DNA of 44,998 nucleotides from NCBI GenBank assembly GCA_903900845.1, contig CAIUOU010000074.1, positions 1 to 44,998 of the forward strand, given 5' to 3'. Under the pieces are notes generated by a model. That model saw only the letters and a program-made list of their open reading frames with translations, did not search any database and was not told the origin of the DNA. The DNA is from an uncultured Opitutia bacterium. GTDB taxonomy: Bacteria; Verrucomicrobiota; Verrucomicrobiia; Opitutales; Opitutaceae. A program made the translations under genes and the position numbers. The first letter of the stretch is position 1. Every line of letters starts with the position of its first letter. This document shows, piece by piece, positions 27,463 through 35,832 of the stretch.

Positions 27463-28686
27463 GTGATCGCGGGGACCGATCCCTGCGTCGCGGAGCTCCA
27501 GGGCATCCACGGCGCCTTCGCCTTCCCGGAGCGGTTGCTCCAGAAGATCTGGCTGCGCGGTGACTTTGATCGCGCCGCGGCGCGGCTCGTGGATGGGCGG
27601 GCGCTGCGCATTCTTTTCCCAGGGCGCTGGAATCTGCTCGGAGGACCGGATTTCCGGCAGGCACGCCTGCGGTTCGGGACCGGCGTGGACGCGCCGGTGT
27701 TCACAGGGGACGTCGAGTTGCACCTGCACGCCGCCGACTGGGATGCCCATGGTCATGCGCGTGACCCGGCCTACAACGACGTCGGGTTGCACGTCGTGCT
27801 TTTTCCGCCGCCGCCGGGTTCGGTTACCGTCGGGACCGGTGGAAATCGCATCCCGGTGCTCGCGTTGTTGCCGCTCCTGCACCGGGGTTTGGAGGAGTTC
27901 GCGGCCGACGAGGCGGTCGAGCAAATGGCGGGGCGCGTGCTCGCGCGTTTGCCGGACGAACTCGCGCAGGTTCCGGCGGAGGAGCGCCGACGCCTGCTGG
28001 AGAATCATGCGGCACGGCGTTGGCGGCAGAAGGTGCATTTCGCCGGGCTGCGCCTGCGACGCCTCGGTTGGGAGGCCGCTTGCCACCAGACCGCGCTGGA
28101 AATCCTCGGCTACCGCTTCAACCGCGCGCCGATGCTGCGCCTCGCGGCCTGCCATCCGTTGCCGGATTGGCGCGAACGACCGCCCGACCCCGCGGCACTG
28201 GCGGCGACCGGTGACGAGACCTGGAGCCTCCAGGGGGTGCGTCCCGCCAACCGTCCCGTGGTGCGGTTGCGCCAGTACGCCGCCTGGGTGGCGCGCGTGC
28301 CGCGCTGGCCCGAGGTCTGGCGTGACGCCGCCCGGGCGCTGGAGGCGGGGCTCCCCGCGCCCGTCGAGGGCGCGGCCGCGGTGCGACGGGCGGAGGGTTT
28401 CGGCGAATGGCGCGCGAAGGTGGCGGAGAGGGTTTGCGGCGGGGCGATTCCGGGCACGCGCCTCGATTCCCTGATCTGCGATGGGTTGCTTCCGTTGGCC
28501 GCGGCCGAGGGACTTTGCATCGCGGCGGCGGAGCGGCGTTGGCGCCATTGGTTTCCCGGCGATCTGCCGCCTTCGCTCCGGCGGGTGCTCGTCGCGGCGG
28601 GGGAGTGCGATGGCGCCGCGCATCCGCTTTCCCACGGCGCGGCGCAGGGCGCGCTCGGCTGGCTGATCGAGCGCGGGCAACGGTGA
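27463..28686 (+). CDS. DUF2851 family protein
   Basis: A 407-residue cytoplasmic protein with the DUF2851 signature: ELQGIHGAFAFPERLLQKIW, IRILFPGRWNLLGGPDF-like RILFPGRWNLLGGPDFRQAR, TGDVELHLHAADWDAHGH followed by DPAYNDVGLHVVLF, and a C-terminal GAAQGALGWLIERGQR. The GDVE.H....DW..H.H.....Y..V.LHVV pattern resembles a metal- or nuclease-like active site but no activity is known. Translation starts at GTG 27463, 6 bases after the propeller gene, so it is in the same operon. Its link to the propeller proteins may be transcriptional only. Confidence 0.87.
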   Translation: MIAGTDPCVAELQGIHGAFAFPERLLQKIWLRGDFDRAAARLVDGRALRILFPGRWNLLGGPDFRQARLRFGTGVDAPVFTGDVELHLHAADWDAHGHARDPAYNDVGLHVVLFPPPPGSVTVGTGGNRIPVLALLPLLHRGLEEFAADEAVEQMAGRVLARLPDELAQVPAEERRRLLENHAARRWRQKVHFAGLRLRRLGWEAACHQTALEILGYRFNRAPMLRLAACHPLPDWRERPPDPAALAATGDETWSLQGVRPANRPVVRLRQYAAWVARVPRWPEVWRDAARALEAGLPAPVEGAAAVRRAEGFGEWRAKVAERVCGGAIPGTRLDSLICDGLLPLAAAEGLCIAAAERRWRHWFPGDLPPSLRRVLVAAGECDGAAHPLSHGAAQGALGWLIERGQR

Positions 28687-28767
28687 CCTTTCGGGACGTC
28701 TCGTGCGGTTGGTTTCCAAAAGCTCCCTTGCCTCCTGTTTACCGTGGGGCAACGCTAGACCTTTCCC

Positions 28768-30330
28768 ATGAGCAACGTCGTCAAGATCTATGACACCACC
28801 CTCCGCGATGGCACGCAGGGTGAGGGCATCAGCTTCTCCGTGACCGACAAGCTGCTCATTGCGGAGCGGCTCGACCAGTTCGGCGTCGATTACATCGAGG
28901 GCGGGTTTCCCGGCTCGAACCCGCGCGACATCACGTTTTTCCAGGAGGCGAGGAAGCTCAAGTTGCGCCACGCGCGGCTGGCGGCCTTCGGCTCCACGCG
29001 GCGCGCCGGCGTCAAGGCCGCCGAGGATCTTCAGCTGCGCACGCTCCTCGACAGCGGCATGCCCGTGATGACCATCGTCGGGAAAACGTGGAATCTCCAC
29101 GTCACCGAGATCCTGCGCACCACCCTTGAGGAGAACCTCGCCATGATCGAGGACTCCGCGCGCCATCTGGTCGCCGAGGGGCGCGAGGTCATCTACGATG
29201 CGGAGCACTTCTTTGACGGCTTCAAGTCCGACGCCGACTACGCGCTGCGCACCCTCGCGGCCGCGGTGCGCGGCGGCGCGTCGAACCTCACGCTTTGCGA
29301 TACCAACGGCGGCACGCTGGTGGACGAGTTCAAGGAAATCGTTGCCCGCGTGGTGAAGGAGTTCGGCGCCGACAAGGTCGGCGTGCATTGCCACAATGAC
29401 AGCGGACTGGGCGTCGCGCTCTCCCTGGCGGGAGTGGCCGCGGGCGCCACGCTCGTCCAGGGCACCGTCAACGGCTACGGCGAGCGCGTCGGAAACGCCA
29501 ACATGACGACGATCCTGCCGAACATCGTGCTGAAGATGGGCCGCACCGCCCGCTGCGCGGGCCATCTCGCCCAGTTGCGCGACCTGTCCCTTTTCTTCGA
29601 CGAGCTCGCGAACCTTCGGCCCGATCCCAAGGCACCCTTCGTCGGGCAGTCGGCCTTCGCCCACAAGGGAGGCCTCCACGCCAACGCCGCCCAGAAGGTG
29701 GCGCGGAGCTACGAGCACATCGACCCCGCCCTGGTCGGCAACCGTACTCGCGTGCTGGTTTCGGACATGGCCGGCCGCAGCAGCCTCGCGCTCAAGGCGC
29801 GCGAGCTCGGCATCGAGCTCGACGAGAAACGCCCCGAGATGAAGGCGCTGATCGATGAGCTGAAGGAACGCGAATTCCGCGGTTATGAATACGAGGCGGC
29901 CGACGCCTCCTTCCGGCTGCTCGTCGCGCGGCACCTTGGCCAGCGGCGTTCCTTCTTCGAGGTCGAGGGCTACCGGGTGATCATCGAGCGTCACGGCGGC
30001 GAGCTCTGGGCCGAGGCGACGGTGAAGCTTCGCGTCAACGGCGAGACCGTGCACACGGTGGCCGAGGATATCGGGCCGGTCGGCGCGCTCGACAAGGCCC
30101 TGCGGCTGGCGCTGGAGCGCACGTTCCCCGCCTTGCGCGAGGTGGGGCTGCGCGACTACAAGGTCCGCATCCTTGAGGGCAGTGACGGCGCCGGCGCGCG
30201 TACCCGCGTGCTGATCGAGAGTGGCGACGGCGCCCGCATCTGGGGCACCGTCGGTGTGAGCGACAACATCATCGATGCGAGTTGGGAAGCCCTGCGGGAG
30301 TCGGTGGAGTACAAGCTCTCGCTCGGCTGA
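28768..30330 (+). CDS. cimA: (R)-citramalate synthase
   Basis: A 520-residue enzyme of the HMGL-like/LeuA superfamily that condenses pyruvate and acetyl-CoA to citramalate, the entry to the threonine-independent route to 2-oxobutyrate and isoleucine. The N-terminal YDTTLRDGTQGEGISFS and DYIEGGFPGSNPRD are the CimA form (LeuA has a different sequence after the DGEQ). HCHNDSGLGVA is the metal-binding HXH motif, and VNGYGERVGNAN follows. The C-terminal 150 residues are the LeuA-type allosteric domain, so isoleucine feedback is likely. ilvD lies 7 kb downstream on the other strand. The next gene begins 4 bases after the stop. Confidence 0.94.
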   Translation: MSNVVKIYDTTLRDGTQGEGISFSVTDKLLIAERLDQFGVDYIEGGFPGSNPRDITFFQEARKLKLRHARLAAFGSTRRAGVKAAEDLQLRTLLDSGMPVMTIVGKTWNLHVTEILRTTLEENLAMIEDSARHLVAEGREVIYDAEHFFDGFKSDADYALRTLAAAVRGGASNLTLCDTNGGTLVDEFKEIVARVVKEFGADKVGVHCHNDSGLGVALSLAGVAAGATLVQGTVNGYGERVGNANMTTILPNIVLKMGRTARCAGHLAQLRDLSLFFDELANLRPDPKAPFVGQSAFAHKGGLHANAAQKVARSYEHIDPALVGNRTRVLVSDMAGRSSLALKARELGIELDEKRPEMKALIDELKEREFRGYEYEAADASFRLLVARHLGQRRSFFEVEGYRVIIERHGGELWAEATVKLRVNGETVHTVAEDIGPVGALDKALRLALERTFPALREVGLRDYKVRILEGSDGAGARTRVLIESGDGARIWGTVGVSDNIIDASWEALRESVEYKLSLG

Positions 30331-30333
30331 GCT

Positions 30334-31725
30334 ATGCGCCCGGCGCGTTCCGTTGTCGCCGGGATTTTCGCGGGATTGATCGCCGCTGCCGCCATCGCGG
30401 CCGCGCCCTTGGCGCCTTGCCGTATCGACGTGGTGGAGCGCGGTTCCGGCTGGCCGGTCCCGCTGGTCGAGCTGCGCACCTTGCACGGGGTTAGGTTCGT
30501 TTCCGACAATGCGGGCGCGGTCGCCTTCGACCTGCCCGAGTTCATGGGACAGGAGTTGTGGCTGGAGGTCGCCGGGCATGGTTACGGGGTGCCGGCCGAC
30601 GGGTTCGGTTACCGAGGTGTTCGATTGACGCCGGTTCCGGGCGGGCGGCTGCGCGTGGAGGTCGAGCGCACCAGTCTCGCGCGGCGGCTCGGACGCGTGA
30701 CGGGGGCGGGGATCTTCGCGGAAAGCCAGAAGCTCGGGCTCGAAAGCCCCTGGAGCGAGACCGGCGTGCTCGGCTGCGACAGCGTGCAGGCCGTGCCATT
30801 CGGCTCCGGGCTTTTCTGGGCATGGGGCGACACGACGCTGCCCCATTACCCGCTCGGGATCTTCCACATGTCGGCGGCGCGTACTCCCGCGCGGCCGTTG
30901 GCGGTTTTCGAGCCGCCGCTTCGTTTGGAGTTCTCTCACCTTCGCGGGTCTTCCGGTCGGCCACGCGACGTCGCGCGCTTACCGGGGCCGGGGCCCACTT
31001 GGCTGAGCGGGATGATCGTTCTGCCGGATGGTGCCGGCCGTGAACGGCTCGTCGCCGCGTACGCCAAGGTCCGTCCGCCACTCTCCGTTTATGAGACCGG
31101 GCTCTGCGGATGGAACGAGGCGTCGGAAAACTTCGAACCGCTGGCCGTGCTCTGGCGCGAGCTGGATGCCGGCCCGCGTCCACCGCCCCTTCCTGACGGC
31201 CAGGCGTTCGTGGCGGCCGACGAGCGGGGGGTGAAGTGGGCTTATTTCGGCAATCCGCTTCCCGTGCTGCGCTGCCGCGCAACCTTCGAGACATGGCGTG
31301 ATCCGGCGCGGTGGGAAAAGCTGGAGGCTCCGGTGACCCTCGCCCCGGCGGACGGCGGCCCGCCGGTGAAAGTGCACGGTGGCTCCGTCGCCTGGCATCC
31401 GTGGCGGCGGAAGTGGGTTACGATCTTCACGCAGGCGGGCGGTGCGGGCTCGTTTCTTGGTGACATCTGGTATGCGGAGGCGCCGGCGCCGACCGGTCCG
31501 TGGGGGCCCGCCGTCAAGGTGCTCGGCCACGACAATTACACTTTCTACAACCCTCGCATCCACGCCATGTGGTTCGAGGCGGATTCGCCCGTGCTGATCT
31601 TCGAGGGCACGTTCACCCGCGAGTTCGCCGACCGGCCGCCGGCGGTGCCACGGTACGATTACAACCAGATCATGCACCGGCTCGATCTGGATGAGCCGGG
31701 GCTGGCCGCGGCGCGCATCCCCTGA
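30334..31725 (+). CDS. Secreted propeller-like protein (DUF4185/GH43-like)
   Basis: A 463-residue protein with a signal peptide (RSVVAGIFAGLIAAAAIAAA). Residues about 28-110 resemble a small carboxypeptidase-regulatory-like beta sandwich (VVERGSGWPVPLVELRTLHG). The rest looks like a five-bladed propeller: LGCDSVQAVPFGSGLFWAWGD, WLSGMIVLPDGAGRERL, VKWAYFGNPLPVLRC, GSVAWHPWRRKWVTIFTQ and NYTFYNPRIHAMWFE. This fits DUF4185/GH43-like proteins, some of which are glycosidases. No acidic catalytic triad could be assigned. It follows cimA by 3 bases, an unexpected pairing that suggests co-transcription with an amino-acid biosynthesis gene. Confidence 0.78.
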   Translation: MRPARSVVAGIFAGLIAAAAIAAAPLAPCRIDVVERGSGWPVPLVELRTLHGVRFVSDNAGAVAFDLPEFMGQELWLEVAGHGYGVPADGFGYRGVRLTPVPGGRLRVEVERTSLARRLGRVTGAGIFAESQKLGLESPWSETGVLGCDSVQAVPFGSGLFWAWGDTTLPHYPLGIFHMSAARTPARPLAVFEPPLRLEFSHLRGSSGRPRDVARLPGPGPTWLSGMIVLPDGAGRERLVAAYAKVRPPLSVYETGLCGWNEASENFEPLAVLWRELDAGPRPPPLPDGQAFVAADERGVKWAYFGNPLPVLRCRATFETWRDPARWEKLEAPVTLAPADGGPPVKVHGGSVAWHPWRRKWVTIFTQAGGAGSFLGDIWYAEAPAPTGPWGPAVKVLGHDNYTFYNPRIHAMWFEADSPVLIFEGTFTREFADRPPAVPRYDYNQIMHRLDLDEPGLAAARIP

Positions 31726-31794
31726 GGTTTCCTTGCCGTTCGGCGGGCTTGCGGCCGGGGGGTGCGGCGCTAGGGTCGCGCGCCTACCCTCCCC

Positions 31795-33141
31795 ATGAAG
31801 GAATTTCACGTCTCCCGTCGTCGTTTCATGCAACGTTGCGCCGCGTTCGCCGCGGTTTCCGGCGTGCCGGTCTGGTTCGCCGAGCGCCAGTTGGTCGCGG
31901 CCGAGGCGGTGCGACGCCGCCGGCTCTCGCCGAACGACCGGCCGGGCATCGCGCTGGTGGGCGCGGGCGGGCAGGGCACCAACGATGCCCGCAACGCCGC
32001 CAACTGGGGTGACGTGCGCGTCGTGTGCGACGTCGACCGCAAGCGCGCCGCGACGGCCATCGAGAAGCTCACCGTGGAGGGGCGTAAGCCCGAGGATTGC
32101 GCCGACTTCCGCCGGGTGCTCGCGCGGGACGACATCGACGTGGTGATCAATGGCACGCCTGATCACTGGCACACTCTGGTCAATCTCGGCTGTGCGCGCG
32201 CCGGGAAGGACGTGTACGCCGAAAAGCCCCTGACGCTCACGATCGACGAGGGCCGTCGGTTGGTGGAAGCGGTCCGAAAGTCGGGCATCGTGCTGCAGAC
32301 GGGCACCCAGCAGCGCAGCTCACAACGCTTCCGGCTCGCCTGCGAACTGGTGCGCAACCAGCGCATCGGGAAGCTGCGCGCGGCCGACGTCTGGCTTCCG
32401 GCGGGCCTCCGCGAGGGGCCTTTCAAGACGGCAGCCGTGCCGGCGGAGCTCGACTGGGACTTCTGGCAGGGGCCGGCTTCCGCCCATGATTACGTCCCGG
32501 AGCGCTGCCACCGCACCTTCCGGTTCTGGTACGAGTACTCGGGCGGAACGATGACCGACTGGGGCGCGCATCACAACGACATCGCCTACTGGGCGATCGG
32601 CCTGCTCGCTCCGCGCACCGTGAGCTCGCGGGTTATGGCGGAGCCGGTCATCGGCGGCTACACGACGTTCAGCGAGTACGAGGTGAACTACACCTACGAG
32701 AACGGTGTGCGGCTCAATATCCGCACCACACGCGACGACTCCATCTACGGCGCCAAGATCAACGCCGACGGCCAGCGCAACGGGATCCGCTTCGAGGGCG
32801 AGAACGGCTGGATCTGGGTGAACCGCGACCAGATCAAGGCCAGCGACCCGGAGATCCTGAAGGCTCCGCTGCCCGACGGGGCCGTGCGCTTGTACGAGAG
32901 CAAGAACCACACGGAGAACTTCTTCGACTGCGTGCGCTCCAGGCAGGCGCCGGTTTGCGACGTGGAGACCGGCCACCGCAGCGCGACCATGTGCCATCTC
33001 GGGGCCATCTCGATGCGCACGGGCCGCACCCTGACTTGGGATCCGCAGGCCGAACAGTTTACCGGCGCGTTCGCCGCCGAGGGCAATGCGTTCGTCGCGC
33101 GGGAACTCCGCGCGCCGTACGATTACTCTTTCGTCGCCTGA
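31795..33141 (+). CDS. Tat-exported Gfo/Idh/MocA oxidoreductase
   Basis: A 448-residue protein with a twin-arginine leader (SRRRFMQRCAAFAAVSGVPV) and a Rossmann domain (IALVGAGGQGTNDARNAANW). The family active-site segment is present as GKDVYAEKPLTLT, with PDHWHTLVNLGCARAGK before it. The C-terminal alpha/beta domain includes GGTMTDWGAHHNDIAYWAIG, where the conserved Asp and His lie. Exported Gfo/Idh proteins are common in Verrucomicrobiota and Planctomycetes and often act on sugars or glycosides with tightly bound NAD. An upstream TTGCGG followed 16 bases later by TAGGGT (about 31753-31780) may be its promoter. Confidence 0.92.
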   Translation: MKEFHVSRRRFMQRCAAFAAVSGVPVWFAERQLVAAEAVRRRRLSPNDRPGIALVGAGGQGTNDARNAANWGDVRVVCDVDRKRAATAIEKLTVEGRKPEDCADFRRVLARDDIDVVINGTPDHWHTLVNLGCARAGKDVYAEKPLTLTIDEGRRLVEAVRKSGIVLQTGTQQRSSQRFRLACELVRNQRIGKLRAADVWLPAGLREGPFKTAAVPAELDWDFWQGPASAHDYVPERCHRTFRFWYEYSGGTMTDWGAHHNDIAYWAIGLLAPRTVSSRVMAEPVIGGYTTFSEYEVNYTYENGVRLNIRTTRDDSIYGAKINADGQRNGIRFEGENGWIWVNRDQIKASDPEILKAPLPDGAVRLYESKNHTENFFDCVRSRQAPVCDVETGHRSATMCHLGAISMRTGRTLTWDPQAEQFTGAFAAEGNAFVARELRAPYDYSFVA

Positions 33142-33159
33142 TGACGTTCCGGCCGCCGC

Positions 33160-34110
33160 TCAGCCGAGACCGAGGGTCTCGGCGGCGAGGCCGTGCCGCA
33201 GGTTGCAAAGCGAGTGGCGGACCGCGCCGGCTCCGGCGTGTTCGAGCAGCGCCACCACGGTCGCGAGCGCGGCGGGAAACACATCCGCCCGGGCGGCCGG
33301 CAGGCCCGGCAGCGCGCGACGCCCCTCGATCGGCAGGCCGGCGGTCTCCGTCATAAGTTCCCGGATACGGGCCAGCGTTATCACCGGACTGCTGGAATCG
33401 AAGTCGTGTCCTTCGCGGCGGGCGAGGATGGCGCGTGTGGTCGAGATCGTGCCGCCGGTGCCGACCATGGCGCCCGCCCGCGCAGACGTGAAATCAAAGC
33501 CCGAAGCCGCGAGGCTTGCCCGGGTGTGGGCCGCGACGGCCGCCAGCGCCGCCGGTGCCACCGGCGCGGCGGGGTCGGGTACAAAGCGTTCCGTGAGGCG
33601 CACGCAACCGAGCGGCAGGCTCACCTTGCTCCTGATCGCGCGACCGGTGAACGCGACGCACTCGAGGCTGCCCCCGCCGAGATCGCACAGGATGAAATCG
33701 CGCAGTTCGCGCAGTCCGGGATCGCAGAGCAGGCCGCGACCGATCAGCGCGGCCTCCTCGTCGCCGCTCAGGATGCGGAGGGTGACGCCGGTGGCGGCGC
33801 GCACCCGCTCGCGGAACTCGGCGCCGTTGGCGGCGTCGCGCACCGCGCTGGTCGCCACGATCACGGGACTTGCGGCCCCGAGGGCGGCCGACTCCGCCGC
33901 GAGTTCCCGGATGGCGGTCAGGGCGGCCTCCATGCCCGGCTCGGACAGACGCGGGTGTTCGCGGCTGATCCCGGCGCCGATCCGCGCGTCGAGCGTGTGC
34001 GCGCTCACGTGCTCGAGGCCGCCGCCATCGCCGCGCCGGGCGACAAGCACCTTGATGGAGTTGCTGCCGACGTCGATGACGGCGACGGGGGCGGACGACG
34101 CGCTCGCCAT
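33160..34110 (-). CDS. Ppx/GppA exopolyphosphatase-family protein
   Basis: A 316-residue sugar-kinase/actin-fold phosphatase of the Ppx/GppA family. Motif I VIDVGSNSIKVLVA starts at residue 10, the adenine/phosphate loops appear as ILSGDEEAALIGRG and LCDLGGGSLECVAF, and MVGTGGTISTTRAI completes the core. It is the short single-module form without the C-terminal HD domain of E. coli Ppx, so it could hydrolyse polyphosphate or pppGpp. It is separated by one base from rsmI upstream and is the last gene of a five-gene run starting with pgi. Confidence 0.9.
   Translation of the reverse strand: MASASSAPVAVIDVGSNSIKVLVARRGDGGGLEHVSAHTLDARIGAGISREHPRLSEPGMEAALTAIRELAAESAALGAASPVIVATSAVRDAANGAEFRERVRAATGVTLRILSGDEEAALIGRGLLCDPGLRELRDFILCDLGGGSLECVAFTGRAIRSKVSLPLGCVRLTERFVPDPAAPVAPAALAAVAAHTRASLAASGFDFTSARAGAMVGTGGTISTTRAILARREGHDFDSSSPVITLARIRELMTETAGLPIEGRRALPGLPAARADVFPAALATVVALLEHAGAGAVRHSLCNLRHGLAAETLGLG
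33163..33183. terminator. Hairpin at the convergent end of the Gfo/Idh and Ppx genes
   Basis: GCCGAGACC and GGTCTCGGC form a perfect 9-bp stem with a GAG loop. It covers the last codons of the Ppx/GppA gene and lies 21 bases beyond the Gfo/Idh stop, so it could stop transcription from that side. No U-tract is present, and the repeat may partly reflect coding sequence. Confidence 0.35.
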
Positions 34111-34111
34111 G

Positions 34112-34822
34112 TCAGAGCGTGAAATCCGCCGGCGCGATGAGGAGCACGAACTCCCCGCGCAGGCTGGCTTTGGCGAGGCGCGCCTGCACGTTGGCGGCGG
34201 GACCGGTAAGGAAAGTCTCGTGGAGCTTGGTGATTTCCTTCGCCACGCAGATGACGCGCCCAGGCCCTAGCCCGGCGACGATCTCATGGACGGCCTTGTC
34301 GATGCGATGGCAGCTCTCGAACAGGGCGATGGTGTACGGGAAGTCGCGGTGACGTTCGAAAAAGGCGATCCGGGCGGCGCTCTTGGGCGGCAGGAAGCCG
34401 GCGTAGAGAAACCCGTTGGTCGGCAGGCCGCTGGCGCTCAGTGCGGCGACGACGGCGCTCGCACCTGGCACGGGGACCACAGGCAGGCCGCGCCGGCGGC
34501 AGGCGCGCACGACGCGGAATCCCGGGTCGCTGATCGCCGGGGTGCCCGCGTCGCTCACGATGGCGATCGACCTTCCCGCGGAGAGCAGGTCGGCGAGCCG
34601 CTCGGCGGCCTCGGTCTCGTTGTGCTCGTGGTACGCGAAAAGCTCGCGGCTCAGCCCGAGGCGCGAGAGCAGGGCGCCGGTGGTGCGGGTGTCCTCGCAA
34701 GCCACCAGGTCGACGGCGCCGAGGATCGCGCGGGCCCGGTCCGTGAGATCGGCGAGGTTGCCGATCGGGGTCGCGACCACGTAGAGGTGGCCGGGCTGCG
34801 GGGTGAGGGAGGAGTTCTCCAA
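34112..34822 (-). CDS. rsmI: 16S rRNA cytidine-1402 2'-O-methyltransferase
   Basis: A 236-residue SAM-dependent tetrapyrrole-methylase-fold enzyme that methylates the 2'-oxygen of C1402 in 16S rRNA. Signature segments are LYVVATPIGNLADLTDRA, ACEDTRTTGALL, HEHNE, IVSDAGTPAISDPGFRVV and VPGASAVVAALSASGLP with GFLYAGFLPPKSAARI. Translation appears to begin with TTG at 34820-34822, as no in-frame ATG precedes the first conserved strand. No clear ribosome site is seen. The length is shorter than E. coli RsmI because the C-terminal domain is absent, which is common in many bacteria. Confidence 0.95.
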   Translation of the reverse strand: MENSSLTPQPGHLYVVATPIGNLADLTDRARAILGAVDLVACEDTRTTGALLSRLGLSRELFAYHEHNETEAAERLADLLSAGRSIAIVSDAGTPAISDPGFRVVRACRRRGLPVVPVPGASAVVAALSASGLPTNGFLYAGFLPPKSAARIAFFERHRDFPYTIALFESCHRIDKAVHEIVAGLGPGRVICVAKEITKLHETFLTGPAANVQARLAKASLRGEFVLLIAPADFTL

Positions 34823-34856
34823 GGAAGGCCGGAGGCCGGCGGTTCCGTCGGGAGCC

Positions 34857-35021
34857 TCAGCGGCCGCTGGGTTGGCCCATGCCCGGGATCTGGCCTTCCC
34901 AGCCGGCGGGCCGGCTCCAGGGAATCGAGGTCTGCTTGGGGCTGTTGGTGCTGCAGCCCGTGGCGAGCAGGCCGAGCGCGGTGGCGACGGCGGCGAGGAG
35001 GATGCGGCGGAGTGAGCTCAT
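34857..35021 (-). CDS. Small lipoprotein (54 residues) with PWSRPxGWEG tail
   Basis: A 54-residue protein with a signal peptide (RRILLAAVATALGLLATG) and lipobox LATGC followed by STNSPKQTSIPWSRPAGWEG and a short Gly/Pro-rich end. An upstream start at 35054 is possible but would overlap the coiled-coil gene, whose stop is at 35029; ATG 35021 leaves an 8-base gap and is preferred. The mature peptide of about 30 residues is too short for an enzyme. The W-S-R-P...W-E-G arrangement looks like a conserved binding peptide or an anchor. It lies between a membrane coiled-coil gene and rsmI. I do not recognise a characterised family. Confidence 0.72.
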   Translation of the reverse strand: MSSLRRILLAAVATALGLLATGCSTNSPKQTSIPWSRPAGWEGQIPGMGQPSGR

Positions 35022-35028
35022 GTTCGTT

Positions 35029-35796
35029 TCAACGTATAAGGACGGCGGAATCACCCTTCTGCAAGACCCCGCGGAGGGACTCAGGTTGCACCTGGGCGAC
35101 CGAAAAGTGGGCGCGGACGTCGCTGATGACGGCGGTAGCGACCGCGATGGTGCCCTGGCTGATGTTGAGACGATGGCCCAGCTGGGCGCCGCGGGCGGAG
35201 CCGAAGTTCACCACGACAAAGGATCCTTGGGGGCCGACGCTAAGCACGGTGGAGCGGCCCGCGCGGTTGGTGAAGACGGCGGTTGACGCTCCCGCGGCGG
35301 CGGGCAGGGCGGCGCCGTTGCGGGCGGTGGCCAGCTGGCGCTCGAGCTCCGCGATGGTGTTCCGGTACGCCTGCACGGCCTCCGGTGAGGCGTTGGCGCG
35401 GCGGCTCTGCTCCAGGTCGCGGCGAAGCGCGGTGATCTCGTCGCCGAGGGATTTGGCCGTCGACTCGTAGACCGCGAGGACGGTGCGGGTGTCGGCGAGG
35501 TTGCGCTCGAGGGCGGCGCCCTGGCTTTCGGCGGCGGTGAGTCGCTCGCGGGTGCGGGCGAGCTCGAGCTCGTGTTTGGCGGCGCGCGTGGCGTCGGCCT
35601 CGGCGCGGGCGCGGGCCTCCTCGCCCTCGCGTTTCGCCGCGGAAAGATCGGAGCCGAGCTGCGCGCCGCGACGTTCCGATTCGGAGAGCCTGATCTCCAG
35701 CACCCGCTTCGAATCGCCGATGCGCAGATACAACGCGCCGGAGAGGAACGTGCAGGCGAGGGCGACGAGGCAGAGAATCAAGGGCAGCCGGTGCAT
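35029..35796 (-). CDS. Membrane-anchored coiled-coil protein
   Basis: A 255-residue protein with one N-terminal membrane segment (LPLILCLVALACTFLSGALYL), a long charged heptad-rich coiled coil from about residue 30 to 160 (SESERRGAQLGSDLSAAKRE, LERNLADTRTVLAVYEST) and a beta-rich C-terminal domain of about 75 residues (VLSVGPQGSFVVVNFGSARG, LGHRLNISQGTIAVATAVIS, VLQKGDSAVL). The C-terminal pattern, a short strand set ending in a GD motif, resembles the small beta-barrel found at the ends of envelope assembly proteins. The function is unknown. It follows pgi by 36 bases and precedes the small lipoprotein by 7 bases, so a joint envelope role is possible. Confidence 0.78.
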   Translation of the reverse strand: MHRLPLILCLVALACTFLSGALYLRIGDSKRVLEIRLSESERRGAQLGSDLSAAKREGEEARARAEADATRAAKHELELARTRERLTAAESQGAALERNLADTRTVLAVYESTAKSLGDEITALRRDLEQSRRANASPEAVQAYRNTIAELERQLATARNGAALPAAAGASTAVFTNRAGRSTVLSVGPQGSFVVVNFGSARGAQLGHRLNISQGTIAVATAVISDVRAHFSVAQVQPESLRGVLQKGDSAVLIR

Positions 35797-35832
35797 GGTC
35801 CGCTAGGACCGACGCTTCGCCCGCCACGGGGG

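Noticed and set aside
27343-30939. A 1198-residue minus-strand reading frame
   Set aside because: It spans antisense the second propeller, DUF2851 and cimA genes, all with strong motifs, and its own translation has no recognisable family features.
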